Origin: Natronocella acetinitrilica
GTDB taxonomy: Bacteria; Pseudomonadota; Gammaproteobacteria; Nitrococcales; Aquisalimonadaceae
Direction: 5' to 3'
Assembly (NCBI RefSeq): GCF_024170285.1
Contig: NZ_JALJXV010000004.1
Span: forward strand, 62,001 to 126,000
Length of the DNA: 64,000 nt
In this document: piece by piece, positions 8,310 to 16,984 of the stretch
Position numbering within the stretch: the first letter of the stretch is position 1
Layout of the letters: every line of letters starts with the position of its first letter
Notes under the pieces: model-generated
Database searches by the model: none
What the model saw: the letters and a program-made list of their open reading frames with translations, nothing else
Told to the model about the DNA's origin: nothing
Program-made: the position numbers and the translations under genes

Positions 8310-9353
8310 TCAGATGTCGAACTCCTCGTTGCCATCCGGGTGGCTTTCGGCCAGCAATGACCAGATTCGGCCGAGAAATGGCCAGGCAACCAGGGACTGG
8401 GTGAAGCGCATGGTGGAATTCTGACTCGCCTCGATGAGCGAACGGCGCTCGACTTCTGCACTGATGCCGGTGAGTTCCATGATCTCGTCCTCGAGACGCT
8501 GCATGGCTTCACTGGGCATGATGCCATCCACGTGGATGACGTTGACCTTCCGCCCCCAGTACGAGCTGGGAACGCTGGCCAGCATGAATGGCTGCGCATC
8601 GAGCTGCGTCAGCCCGTTCAGGTTCACCGGCAGGTTGAGGGCCGGCAGCGGCAGATCCGTTGGGCTGACGATGATTTCCATGTGGTAGCAGTTCTCCGGC
8701 AGGCTGCCGTCGAAGTGCTGATGGGCCAGCGCCGAGAGATGACTGTCATGAATCTTGATGACGACATCGGCGCTGGTTTTCTGAAAGTCGATCCACTGTT
8801 TATAGGCGTCATCCCGGCGCTGGATCTCGTTTTCCAGTTCGCTTGGGTTGTGGCCGCGGAAGTAGACGTCACGCTCGAATTTCCAGCGCCATTTCACATC
8901 GCGATCCGAGTCCACGAACAGAGTGAAATCGAACAGCGGCAGGTTCTGATCATAGAGGGCGTGCAGTCCTTCCACGACCACTACAGGGGCCGGGCGGACA
9001 ATTTGCGGAGAATCGAAGCAGCCAGTGCTGTGGTTGTAGATAGGGATCTCCACGGCCTCGCCGCGGCGCAGCGCTGAGAGATGCTGGTGCATGAGTTCCA
9101 GATTGTTGGCGGAGGGGTCCAGCGGCAGTCGGCCGCTGATGCGGCGCTGGGCGCGATCTTCCAGGTGGTAGCCGTCCAGCGCGATGGAGGTCACCATATC
9201 ATTGCCGATCAGTCGCCGTATGCCATGGGTATAGGTGGTCTTCCCGGAGCCGCTGTCTCCGGCCACGGCCAGCATGATCGGCCGCTCCGCGTGCTGCAGC
9301 TGCTCACGCAGGTCGACCCGGCCGGCCAGGTAGCCGCCGATGGATTCATTCAT
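8310..9353 (-). CDS. Phosphoribulokinase-like P-loop kinase
   Basis: This 347-residue protein belongs to the phosphoribulokinase/uridine kinase family. The P-loop GDSGSGKTT is at residues 32-40, followed by ALDGYHLEDR, LPLDPSANN, PIYNHSTGCFDSP and VVEGLHALYD. These match the cyanobacterial/plant type of phosphoribulokinase, whose LDDYH motif here reads LDGYH, so the second acidic residue is Gly. A C-terminal extension of about 120 residues is not part of the kinase core. I start at the ATG at 9353 (GGAGGAG 9 nt upstream). An earlier ATG at 9443 falls inside a likely -10 element. It heads the operon with a RuBisCO-like protein, yet no carboxylating RuBisCO is visible, so the sugar phosphate it acts on is open. 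Confidence 0.78.
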   Translation of the reverse strand: MNESIGGYLAGRVDLREQLQHAERPIMLAVAGDSGSGKTTYTHGIRRLIGNDMVTSIALDGYHLEDRAQRRISGRLPLDPSANNLELMHQHLSALRRGEAVEIPIYNHSTGCFDSPQIVRPAPVVVVEGLHALYDQNLPLFDFTLFVDSDRDVKWRWKFERDVYFRGHNPSELENEIQRRDDAYKQWIDFQKTSADVVIKIHDSHLSALAHQHFDGSLPENCYHMEIIVSPTDLPLPALNLPVNLNGLTQLDAQPFMLASVPSSYWGRKVNVIHVDGIMPSEAMQRLEDEIMELTGISAEVERRSLIEASQNSTMRFTQSLVAWPFLGRIWSLLAESHPDGNEEFDI

Positions 9354-9441
9354 GGCTGGGAGCTCCTCCACACATGCACCGGCCGGAGAGGCCGCTGCTT
9401 CCCCGGGGGAGACAGTCAGGCGTTCTCTGGCTGATGCGCTC

Positions 9442-9469
9442 ATTGTGACCGCCGCCGCCGCCCTGTCAA
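9442..9469 (-). promoter_or_regulatory. Probable sigma-70 promoter of the kinase/RuBisCO-like operon
   Basis: On the minus strand a perfect -35 TTGACA (9469-9464), a 16-bp spacer and -10 CACAAT (9447-9442) precede the kinase gene. Transcription would start near 9435, giving a leader of about 80 nt to the ATG at 9353. The MITE-like repeat ends 11 bp upstream of the -35. Confidence 0.5.
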
Positions 9470-9479
9470 TCGTCGCCGG

Positions 9480-9579
9480 CTAGGGAAGCGCTGAGGTATT
9501 CACGCCGCCGCGTTGTCGCAAGCCACGAACGAAAACCGGACTCGAGCGCGGCAGCGTGAATACTTCACCGCTTCCCTAG
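9480..9579. mobile_element. MITE-like element with 29-bp terminal inverted repeats and CTAG target duplication
   Basis: A 92-bp element (9484-9575) has terminal inverted repeats 9484-9512 and 9547-9575 that match at 26 of 29 positions. The central 34 bp carry no gene. The element is flanked on each side by CTAG (9480-9483 and 9576-9579), the kind of 4-bp target duplication made by IS5-family transposases. The tips begin GGAAGCG. No transposase is encoded, so it would be mobilised in trans by a full-length relative elsewhere. It lies between the divergent kinase operon and rraA. No second copy was seen in this window. Confidence 0.7.
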
Positions 9580-9646
9580 AGGTCGAGGATGACAGCCCAT
9601 CGCGCCTTGAGCGACAATCGGGGCTTTCCCGGGAAGGAGTTGCTTC

Positions 9647-10138
9647 ATGAGCCTGCGCACTACTGATCTCTGCGATGCCCATGGCGATCAGGTCATCGCG
9701 CTGAGCCCGTTGTTCCAGGATTACGGCGGCAAGCGTGAATGGCACGGCCAGATTGCCACCGTCAAGGTTTTCGAGGACAACTCTCTGGTTCGTGCTGCCC
9801 TGGAAGAGCCGGGCCAGGGCCGTGTGCTGGTGGTGGATGGCGGCGGGTCCATGCGCTGCGCACTGCTTGGCGACCAGATGGCGGATCTGGCGTTGCGCAA
9901 CAACTGGGCCGGCGTTCTGGTCTACGGCTGCGTTCGTGACGCGGCTGAGTTACGGGACATTGCCGTGGGCGTCAAGGCACTCAACACGCATCCGCAGCGC
10001 AGCGTGAAGAAGGGCGTCGGTGAACGGGATGTCCCGGTCACGTTCAGCGGTGTGACATTCTCCGCTGGCCAGTGGCTTTACGCCGACGAGGATGGCGTGA
10101 TTGTATCCGCCGAGGCGTTGCAGCCAGTGGAGGCCTGA
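9647..10138 (+). CDS. rraA: RraA family protein (regulator of RNase E activity A)
   Basis: This 163-residue protein is full length for RraA. It begins [11 protein letters not shown], contains [17 protein letters not shown] and [18 protein letters not shown], and ends with ADEDGVIVS, all family hallmarks. In enterobacteria RraA binds RNase E and damps RNA decay; more distant members are 4-hydroxy-4-methyl-2-oxoglutarate/oxaloacetate lyases. The short length and sequence favour the RNase E regulator. A good AAGGAG lies 8 nt before the ATG. The hslR gene follows 3 bp after the stop, so they form a two-gene operon. Confidence 0.92.
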   Translation: MSLRTTDLCDAHGDQVIALSPLFQDYGGKREWHGQIATVKVFEDNSLVRAALEEPGQGRVLVVDGGGSMRCALLGDQMADLALRNNWAGVLVYGCVRDAAELRDIAVGVKALNTHPQRSVKKGVGERDVPVTFSGVTFSAGQWLYADEDGVIVSAEALQPVEA

Positions 10139-10141
10139 ACC

Positions 10142-10531
10142 TTGGGTGGGCAGGAATCCGTACGCCTCGATAAATGGCTCTGGGCCGCGCGTTTTTTCAA
10201 GACGCGTCGTCTGGCGACGGATGCCGTGACCGGCGGCAAGGTCGAGGTTAACGGCGGGCGCGCCAAGCCGGCGCGGGGCGTACGGGTGGGTGACGAGTTG
10301 CAGATTCGCAAGGATGCCTACACATTCGTCGTGGAAGTGCGCGACCTTTCGGAGCAGCGTGGCCCGGCCAGGGTGGCGGAAACCCTCTATTCGGAGACTG
10401 CCGAAAGCCAGGAGAAGCGGGAGGCCCTGCGCCTGCAGTTGCGGGCCCAGTCAGCCGCGTTCCCGCAACCGCGTCAGCGCCCGGAGAAGCATGACCGCCG
10501 TGAGCTGACACGATTCAAGCGTGGCGAATAA
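10142..10531 (+). CDS. hslR: Ribosome-associated heat shock protein Hsp15 (S4 domain)
   Basis: This 129-residue protein has an N-terminal S4 RNA-binding domain: VRLDKWLWAARFFKTRRLA at residues 7-25, VTGGKVEVNGGRAKPA and VRVGDELQI. The tail is basic and ends HDRRELTRFKRGE. Hsp15 binds free 50S subunits that carry stalled nascent chains and helps recycle them after heat shock. The start is a TTG at 10142 with GGAGG at the end of rraA as ribosome site, so translation is probably coupled to rraA. It is convergent with dnaE2, 22 bp away. Confidence 0.9.
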   Translation: MGGQESVRLDKWLWAARFFKTRRLATDAVTGGKVEVNGGRAKPARGVRVGDELQIRKDAYTFVVEVRDLSEQRGPARVAETLYSETAESQEKREALRLQLRAQSAAFPQPRQRPEKHDRRELTRFKRGE

Positions 10532-10553
10532 GCAGCCAGCCGTTGCGGGGCGA

Positions 10554-13500
10554 TCAGTGGAAGTCTCTCGAGCGTGTTTGCAGTCCGCCAAGCAGCGCGC
10601 TCAGGTCTTCGAGTCGCCCCGCCACCAGGTGGCACACCGCGCCCCGTCGTTCCCAATGCCCTACAACGCCCAGCAATTGTGACGTCAACAGCGTCTTGCG
10701 CTGGGCGTCGCCTGTCTTCCGCCAGACCACCAGGTTGATATGGCCGGTTTCGTCTTCCAGGGTGACGAAGGTCACACCCGCTGCGGACCCCGGCCGCTGG
10801 CGGTTGATGACCAGCCCGGCAGCCCGGACGAGGCTGCCATGGGGCAGGGTGCGCAGTGACGCCGCGCTCTGGTAGCGCCGCCGTCGCAACGCTTCCCGGA
10901 GCAGTTCCAGCGGATGGGCTTCCAGGCTGAGCCCGAGGCTGGCGTAGTCGGCAACCACGGTTTCACCCAGGGCAGGCCGCCCCAGGGCGGCTGTGCCGTC
11001 CGCATCGCCGCTACGCTGCAGCAGTGGTGCGTGCTGGTCCACCGCCAGCACCTGCCACCAGGCCTGCCGGCGATTGCCCGCCAGCGAGGCCAGCGCACCG
11101 GCGCGGGACAGCGCCCCCAGGGCCTTGCGGTCGAGTGCGGTGCGCTCGGCCAGGTCCGCTACACTGCGGAAGGGTGCGATACGGCGGGCGAAGACGATTC
11201 GGGCCGCGGCTTCCGCCGCCAGCCCGTTCACGAGTCGCAGCCCCAGTCGCAGTGGCACCCGGCAGGGTGTCGCTTCAGCGGCGGATGTCGTGCCTTCCAG
11301 GGTGCAATCCCAGTTGCTGGTGGCAACATCCACTGCACGCACCTCAACGCCGTGCTCACGGGCGTCCCGGATCAACTGCGCCGGGGCGTAGAAGCCCATG
11401 GGCTGACTGTTCAGCAGGGCGCAGGTAAACGCTGCCGGGTAGTGGCACTTGAGCCAGGCCGACACATAGACCAGCAGTGCGAAACTGGCGGAATGGGACT
11501 CGGGAAAGCCGTACTCGCCAAAGCCCTTGATCTGATTGAATATCTGCTGGGCGAAGGCGTCCGGGTAGCCGCGCTCCCGCATGCCGTTGCGCAAGCGCTC
11601 CTCGAAGTGGCCAAGCCCGCCGCGGCGTCGCCAGGCTGCCATGGATCGACGTAACTGGTCAGCCTCTTCCGGGCTGAATCCGGCGGCCACCTCCGCCAGC
11701 TTCATCACCTGCTCCTGGAAGATCGGTACGCCCAGGGTGCGCTCGAGAACACGACGCACCTCTTCGCTGGGGTAGGTGATCGGCTCCAGGCCATCGCGGC
11801 GGCGCAGGTAGGGATGCACCATGTCCCCCTGGATCGGCCCGGGGCGGACGATGGCCACCTCGATGACCAGGTCGTAATAGGTTCGCGGCTTCATGCGGGG
11901 CAGCATGGCCATCTGGGCGCGGGACTCCACCTGGAACACACCCATGGAATCCGCTTGCTGCAGCATGTGATAGATGGCCGGGTCTTCGGTGGGTACGGTT
12001 GCCATGCTGAGCACCCGGTCATGGTGGTGACGGAGCAGGTCGAATGCCCGTCGAATGGCCGAGAGCATGCCCAATGCCAGCACATCCACCTTGAGCAGGC
12101 CCAGGGATTCCAGGTCGTCCTTGTCCCACTGGATCACGCAGCGGCCGGGCATTGCCGCGTTTTCCGTGGGCACCAGTTCCGACAATGGGCCGCGGGAGAT
12201 CACGAATCCACCCACATGCTGTGAGAGATGACGGGGGAAACCCAGCAGTTCCCCGGTCAGGACCAGCAGTCGATGGATGACGGGGTTGTCCGGGTCGAAG
12301 CCGGCTTCCCGGATCTGCTCCGGGGCGATCTGCCGGCCATCCCACCAGTGCATGTTGTCTGCCAGCTGGTCGAGTTGGGTAGGATCCAGGCCCAGGGCCT
12401 TGCCCACGTCCCGAACGGCGCTGCGCGGGCGGTAGCTGATCACGGTGGCAGCCAGTGCGGCGCGGTGACGGCCGTACTTGCGGTAGATGTACTGGATCAC
12501 CTCCTCGCGCCGCTCGTGCTCGAAATCCACGTCGATATCCGGGGGCTCGTCCCGGGCCCGGGAGATGAAGCGCTCGAACAGCAACTGGCTGCTGGCGGGG
12601 TTGACCGCGGTGATGCCGAGGGCAAAGCATACGGCGGAGTTGGCCGCGGAACCGCGGCCCTGGCAGAGAATGCCCTGTTGCCGGGCCCAGGCCACCACAT
12701 CATGCACGGTGAGAAAATAGGGCTCGTAACGCAGCTCGGCGATCAGTGCGAGTTCACGGTCGATCTGCTGCTGAACGGCATCCGGGATGCCACTGCGCCA
12801 GTGGCGGCGGGCACCGGTCAGCGTCAACCTCCGCAGGTGCTCGGCGGCAGTATGGCCGGCGGGCACCAGTTCGTCCGGATACTCATAGCGCAGCTCGCCC
12901 AGCGAGAACTGGCAACGCTCTGCGATGCGGCAGGTTTCCGCGAGCAAGGTCCGGGGGTAGAGGCGTTCCAGCACCTGCAGCGGGCGTAGATGTCGCTCGC
13001 CGTTGGCCAGGGCGTCCCGCCCCAGGGCGCTTACCGGCCGGCTCAGCCGGATGGCGGTGAGTGTGTCCTGCAGCGCGCGACGGCCGCGGCGATGCATGTG
13101 CACATCCCCCGTTGCCACCAGGGGCAGACCGACAGCGGCGGCAACTGCCCGCAGGTGTTGCAGGCGTCCGGCGTCATCGGGGCCGCAGTGCAATTCCACA
13201 GCCAGCCAGCCCCGCCCTGCAAAGTTCTCGGCGAACCAGGTGGCTTCTTCCTGTTGCAGATCGGCGGCTGGAATCAGCAATGCCAGGCAATCGGAGACCC
13301 GGCCAACCAGGTCTGCCCGGTCAAGCCGGTATTCACCCTTGGGAGCACTGTTCCGGGCCAGACTGATCAGGGCGCACAGCTGCGCATAAGCCGTCCGATC
13401 AGGCGCCAGCAGTACCAGTGTGGGGGCATCACGCAGGCGAAACTCCGCGCCGATGATCAATTGCAACGGTTTATCCCGGGCGGCATTGTGGGCACGGACC

Positions 13501-13640
13501 ACGCCGGCCACCGAACACTCGTCGGTGATGGCAAGGGCCTGGTAACCCAGGGCGACGGCCTGCTCCACCAGTTCTTCCGGATGGGATGCGCCGCGCAGGA
13601 AGGTGAAGTTGCTCAGGCAGTGCAGTTCGGCGTAGGGCAT
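10554..13640 (-). CDS. dnaE2: Error-prone DNA polymerase DnaE2 (ImuC)
   Basis: This protein of about 1028 residues is a C-family DNA polymerase alpha subunit. It has an N-terminal PHP domain ([20 protein letters not shown], then [14 protein letters not shown]) and the polymerase core with [17 protein letters not shown] and [19 protein letters not shown] carrying catalytic acids. A helix-hairpin-helix and an OB fold lie near the C-terminus. The length and the absence of the long DnaE1 tail fit DnaE2, the translesion polymerase of the ImuA-ImuB-DnaE2 mutasome. I use the ATG at 13640; a TTG at 13655 is possible, and neither has a clear ribosome site. A LexA box lies 32 bp upstream, so it is SOS-controlled on its own promoter, apart from imuAB. 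Confidence 0.95.
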   Translation of the reverse strand: MPYAELHCLSNFTFLRGASHPEELVEQAVALGYQALAITDECSVAGVVRAHNAARDKPLQLIIGAEFRLRDAPTLVLLAPDRTAYAQLCALISLARNSAPKGEYRLDRADLVGRVSDCLALLIPAADLQQEEATWFAENFAGRGWLAVELHCGPDDAGRLQHLRAVAAAVGLPLVATGDVHMHRRGRRALQDTLTAIRLSRPVSALGRDALANGERHLRPLQVLERLYPRTLLAETCRIAERCQFSLGELRYEYPDELVPAGHTAAEHLRRLTLTGARRHWRSGIPDAVQQQIDRELALIAELRYEPYFLTVHDVVAWARQQGILCQGRGSAANSAVCFALGITAVNPASSQLLFERFISRARDEPPDIDVDFEHERREEVIQYIYRKYGRHRAALAATVISYRPRSAVRDVGKALGLDPTQLDQLADNMHWWDGRQIAPEQIREAGFDPDNPVIHRLLVLTGELLGFPRHLSQHVGGFVISRGPLSELVPTENAAMPGRCVIQWDKDDLESLGLLKVDVLALGMLSAIRRAFDLLRHHHDRVLSMATVPTEDPAIYHMLQQADSMGVFQVESRAQMAMLPRMKPRTYYDLVIEVAIVRPGPIQGDMVHPYLRRRDGLEPITYPSEEVRRVLERTLGVPIFQEQVMKLAEVAAGFSPEEADQLRRSMAAWRRRGGLGHFEERLRNGMRERGYPDAFAQQIFNQIKGFGEYGFPESHSASFALLVYVSAWLKCHYPAAFTCALLNSQPMGFYAPAQLIRDAREHGVEVRAVDVATSNWDCTLEGTTSAAEATPCRVPLRLGLRLVNGLAAEAAARIVFARRIAPFRSVADLAERTALDRKALGALSRAGALASLAGNRRQAWWQVLAVDQHAPLLQRSGDADGTAALGRPALGETVVADYASLGLSLEAHPLELLREALRRRRYQSAASLRTLPHGSLVRAAGLVINRQRPGSAAGVTFVTLEDETGHINLVVWRKTGDAQRKTLLTSQLLGVVGHWERRGAVCHLVAGRLEDLSALLGGLQTRSRDFH

Positions 13641-13671
13641 GGGTCGGATAGTCAAAGACCATGGCAGAGTA

Positions 13672-13687
13672 CTGTATAAAAATACAG
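13672..13687 (-). promoter_or_regulatory. LexA (SOS) box in front of dnaE2
   Basis: The sequence CTGTATAAAAATACAG fits the gammaproteobacterial SOS box CTG-N10-CAG with an AT-rich centre. It lies 32 bp upstream of the dnaE2 ATG. On the minus strand a possible promoter (TGGACT, 17-bp spacer, TACAGT) has its -10 inside the box, so LexA would block it directly. The box is also 76 bp upstream of the divergent BCCT gene and could affect it. Confidence 0.85.
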
Positions 13688-13762
13688 TTATTCAGTCCAT
13701 GGTTTTTGGCTCCCCGCCAGCGCCCGATTCACTCACCACCGACAACAACGAAGAGTCAGACC

Positions 13763-15472
13763 ATGGCGCAAACGACACCTGATCGATCGATTCCATCGCT
13801 CTACAACCAGGCGGAGTCCGGACCGCTGAAGGGCATGAATGTCCGGGTGACGATGATCGCCGTGGTGGTCATGGCAGCCGCACTGATTGCCGGCGCCTTC
13901 TACACCGAGTACACGGCGCGTGCGCTCGGTGCGGCGCGACAGACACTGAATCCGTTTCTCGAATGGTATTACGTGCTGTTGGTGGCTTTCCTGCTGTTCT
14001 TCATGGTCTGGCTGGGAGTGGGGCGTTACAAGAATGTGCGCCTGGGGCGGGATGATGAGCAGCCGGAGTTCACCTATTTCTCCTGGATCTCCATGCTGTT
14101 TGCCGCGGGCACCGGTGTGGGCATCCTGTTCTGGGCGGTGGCCCAGCCCATCCTGCAGTTCCAGGGCAACCCGTTCGTCGAAGAGGGCATGAGTGCTGAA
14201 GCGGCAACGGTGGCCATGCGCCTCACCTATTTCCACTGGGGGCTCAATGGTTGGGCGATTTTCGCATTCGTGGCGCTGGTGCTCGGCTATTTCGCCTTCC
14301 GCCATGACCTGCCGCTCACCATTCGCTCGGCGCTTTTTCCTTTCCTGGGGGAGCGGATTCGCGGTGGCTGGGGGGATCTGGCGGACACCCTCGCCGTTTT
14401 CGGCACGGTATTCGGTATCGCCACCACCCTGGGCCTGGGCGTGCAGCAGATGAACGCTGGCCTGGGGGCGGTATTCGGACTGGAGTCTTCAGTGGCACTA
14501 CAGCTCGTCGTGACGGCGGGCATCATGGGGGTTGCCACCGCGTCGGTGGTCTCCGGTGTACAGCGCGGCGTGCGCGTGCTCTCCGAGTTCAATGTCTGGC
14601 TCAGTATTCTGGTGGTGCTGTTCCTGCTCGTGTTCGGACCGACGCAGTATCTGATCGGACTGACCATCGAGTCTGCCGGTGACTATCTGCAGAATCTGCT
14701 GGGTTTGACCTTCCACACCAACGTGACCCGCGGCAGCGACTGGCAGGCGGAGTGGACGGTGTTCTTCTGGGGATGGTGGCTGGCCTGGTCGCCATTCGTC
14801 GGCATGTTCATTGCGCGGGTGTCCCGGGGGCGCACGTTCCGGGAATTCGTCATGGGCGTGCTCCTTGTGCCCACGGTCATCACCATGGTGTGGATCGGGC
14901 TCATGGGTGGCACGGCCTTGCACCACGAACTGTTCGGTGATGGCGGCATCGTCGAAGCGGTGGAGCACGACGAGGCGGTTGCCCTGTTCGTGACGGTGCT
15001 GGCCATGGACCTGGGTGCGCTGTCGTTGGTGGCCTCCGGTGCGCTGGTAGTGCTGATTGCCACCTATCTCATTACTTCCGCCAACGCAGGGACCCTGGTG
15101 ATCAATACGATACTGGCAGGGGGCGATGCCAACCCGCCCACGGCGCATCGCATACTCTGGGGTGTGGTGCTCGCCTCCCTGACGGGGGTGCTGCTCATTG
15201 CCGGCGGGCTGGAGACCCTGCAGTCCGCGGTCATCATGGCGGCTCTGCCATTCTCCGTAGTCGTCATGGTGATGATCGCCGGCCTGTTGCGGGCATTGAA
15301 CGGGGAACGTTTCGCCTCCCGGCGCGGGCGGCGCAGTGAGGCGCTGCATGAGCCCTGGGTCGGGACCGATGATGCGGGACGCGCAGTGCCCCGGGAGGTG
15401 GAACTGGAAGCCACCGTGGAGCAGCCGGCGTTGGAAGAGGGCGGTGAGCCTGAAAAGGTCAACTCTCCCTAG
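13763..15472 (+). CDS. BCCT family betaine/carnitine/choline transporter
   Basis: This 569-residue inner-membrane protein has about 12 helices and belongs to the betaine-carnitine-choline transporter family, which imports quaternary-ammonium osmolytes with Na+ or H+. Hallmarks are MLFAAGTGVGILFWAVAQP, the Trp-rich WTVFFWGWWLAWSPFVGMF segment and the following RVSRGRTFREF. The start ATG at 13763 has AAGAG 9 nt upstream; the open frame before it reads through the LexA box. The stop overlaps the stop of the convergent imuB inside one CTAG. The gene separates dnaE2 from imuAB and has no evident link to DNA damage. The C-terminus is hydrophilic and Glu-rich. Confidence 0.93.
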   Translation: MAQTTPDRSIPSLYNQAESGPLKGMNVRVTMIAVVVMAAALIAGAFYTEYTARALGAARQTLNPFLEWYYVLLVAFLLFFMVWLGVGRYKNVRLGRDDEQPEFTYFSWISMLFAAGTGVGILFWAVAQPILQFQGNPFVEEGMSAEAATVAMRLTYFHWGLNGWAIFAFVALVLGYFAFRHDLPLTIRSALFPFLGERIRGGWGDLADTLAVFGTVFGIATTLGLGVQQMNAGLGAVFGLESSVALQLVVTAGIMGVATASVVSGVQRGVRVLSEFNVWLSILVVLFLLVFGPTQYLIGLTIESAGDYLQNLLGLTFHTNVTRGSDWQAEWTVFFWGWWLAWSPFVGMFIARVSRGRTFREFVMGVLLVPTVITMVWIGLMGGTALHHELFGDGGIVEAVEHDEAVALFVTVLAMDLGALSLVASGALVVLIATYLITSANAGTLVINTILAGGDANPPTAHRILWGVVLASLTGVLLIAGGLETLQSAVIMAALPFSVVVMVMIAGLLRALNGERFASRRGRRSEALHEPWVGTDDAGRAVPREVELEATVEQPALEEGGEPEKVNSP

Positions 15473-16896
15473 GCAAAGAAGCCGTGCAGGAACCAGCCGC
15501 CGGGTGCCCGCCGCTCGCGGTAGATCCAGAGCAGGGAGCCGTTGGGGGCGAGGGCCGTGTAATAGTCACGGGTGATGTCCTGGCCGTCCCACCAACCGCT
15601 TTCCAGGCGCTCGGGGCCGACTCTCAGCGTCAGGGGCCCGTTCCAGCAGGGCCTCCCCCGATGCTGTTCCAGTAGCTCGGGTGTCCGCAGCAGCCATAGC
15701 GGTCGATAGGGGTCGGCGTACTGTTGTACCTGTTCGCCGGCGGTCGGGGTGCTCCAGGCCTTTTCCGGACGGTGATCGGCCCTGGTACCCAGACCGGTCA
15801 CCGTCCGCTCTCCGAGCCTGGCACTGAGCCGCTCGGCGAGTTGCCGCCAATCGCCTGTCGGGCGGGTATCCTGTTCCACCAGCAGATCCATGGCTTCCGG
15901 CGGCAAGGGTCGGATGTCCGTGGTGACGAGTTCCAGTGCCGTGACCGGGGCAGGCAGCGCCTGCCGCTCAAGCCTCTCGCGACAGACGCGCAGCAGGCGT
16001 TGTACATCCCGGGTCTGTTGAAGAAAGCCGATCTGCAGTGTGGTGACGCCTGCCCGGGCATGTTCCAGGCGCAGTGAGATTGTCTGTACGCCACACTCCA
16101 TGCCCCGCAGCTGACCGCAAAGCTCCCGCAGCAAGCGCTGCAGCGCAAACAGGATGGCGGTGTTGTCGTGGGCTTCGGCGGGTAGTTCCAGGCGCCCCTC
16201 GTAACGTTGTGGGGGCTGGAACATGGGGCGCGGCTCCGGGCGCTCCCCCAGGGCGCGCTCAAGCTCGAGTAGCAGTGATTTGCCCAGCCGGCGACCCAGC
16301 CCGCCCCGGGGCAGGGCAAGGCAGTCCTCCAGGGTCTGCAGGCCGAGACCCTGCAGCGCCTGCTGTTGATCGATGGTCAGGGGAAGCAACCCCCAGGGCA
16401 GGACCCCGATGCGCTGTCGCAAGGTAGCCCGATCGATCACCGGCCGACCATCTCTGGCTTTTGCAAGCAGCCAGGCGCCGTTTGCCGTGGGCGCAATTCC
16501 ATTGCAGGCCTGGTAGCCAAGCTCGATCAATTCTCCGGTGATGCGTTGTCGCAATCGTGGCAATCCGCCGAATAGTCGCAAACTTCCGCCAATCTCCAGG
16601 AGCAGGCCATTGGGGGGTTGCAGGCTGACCTGCGCGGTGAATTGCAGACTCCAGGCGGCCAATTGCTCCAGGGCCTGGCGCTCGGCGTCGGTATCCGCCA
16701 TCAACAGCTGCAAATGGGGCAATAGCGCGATGGCTGCCTGCTGGCCCATCCCTTCGCTTACACCGGCCGCCTGGGCGGCGGCATTGCTCTGGATAACACG
16801 CTGCCGGGCTATCACCACGCAGGCAGCGTCGTCAGTGCGTCCGCGATTCAGAACATCCAGTGCAAACTGTGGAAAATGGAGTGCAAGCCAGAGCAT
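15469..16896 (-). CDS. imuB: ImuB, inactive Y-family polymerase-like mutasome protein
   Basis: This 475-residue protein belongs to the Y-family polymerase superfamily (UmuC/DinB-like) but lacks the catalytic acidic residues, as known for ImuB. The start LWLALHFPQFALDVL replaces the usual DxDxFYA motif. IEIGGSLRLFGG-like text (LLLEIGGSLRLFGG, about 100-113) and GIAPTANGAWLLAKA are typical. ImuB is the hub that binds the beta clamp, ImuA and DnaE2. It lies 88 bp after imuA with a perfect hairpin between the genes. The stop shares a CTAG with the stop of the BCCT gene on the other strand. Confidence 0.93.
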   Translation of the reverse strand: MLWLALHFPQFALDVLNRGRTDDAACVVIARQRVIQSNAAAQAAGVSEGMGQQAAIALLPHLQLLMADTDAERQALEQLAAWSLQFTAQVSLQPPNGLLLEIGGSLRLFGGLPRLRQRITGELIELGYQACNGIAPTANGAWLLAKARDGRPVIDRATLRQRIGVLPWGLLPLTIDQQQALQGLGLQTLEDCLALPRGGLGRRLGKSLLLELERALGERPEPRPMFQPPQRYEGRLELPAEAHDNTAILFALQRLLRELCGQLRGMECGVQTISLRLEHARAGVTTLQIGFLQQTRDVQRLLRVCRERLERQALPAPVTALELVTTDIRPLPPEAMDLLVEQDTRPTGDWRQLAERLSARLGERTVTGLGTRADHRPEKAWSTPTAGEQVQQYADPYRPLWLLRTPELLEQHRGRPCWNGPLTLRVGPERLESGWWDGQDITRDYYTALAPNGSLLWIYRERRAPGGWFLHGFFA

Positions 16897-16932
16897 GGCA
16901 TCGAGTCGGCATAGTTGTCGTCCGGGCTAGAG

Positions 16933-16960
16933 CAGCCATGCACGGGGCCGTGCATGGCTG
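16933..16960. terminator. Perfect 13-bp palindromic hairpin between imuA and imuB
   Basis: CAGCCATGCACGG (16933-16945) is followed by GG and then its exact inverse (16948-16960). In the direction of imuA-imuB transcription there is no T tract after it; on the plus strand TTTT follows. It may lower imuB expression relative to imuA or stabilise the imuA message. It begins 37 bp upstream of the imuB ATG. Confidence 0.5.
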
Positions 16961-16984
16961 TTTTCACAACAACAACGGCGACGG

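Noticed and set aside
9354-9443. Longer N-terminus for the phosphoribulokinase-like protein (ATG at 9443)
   Set aside because: That ATG lies within the likely -10 element, lacks a ribosome site, and the extra 30 residues are not kinase-like.
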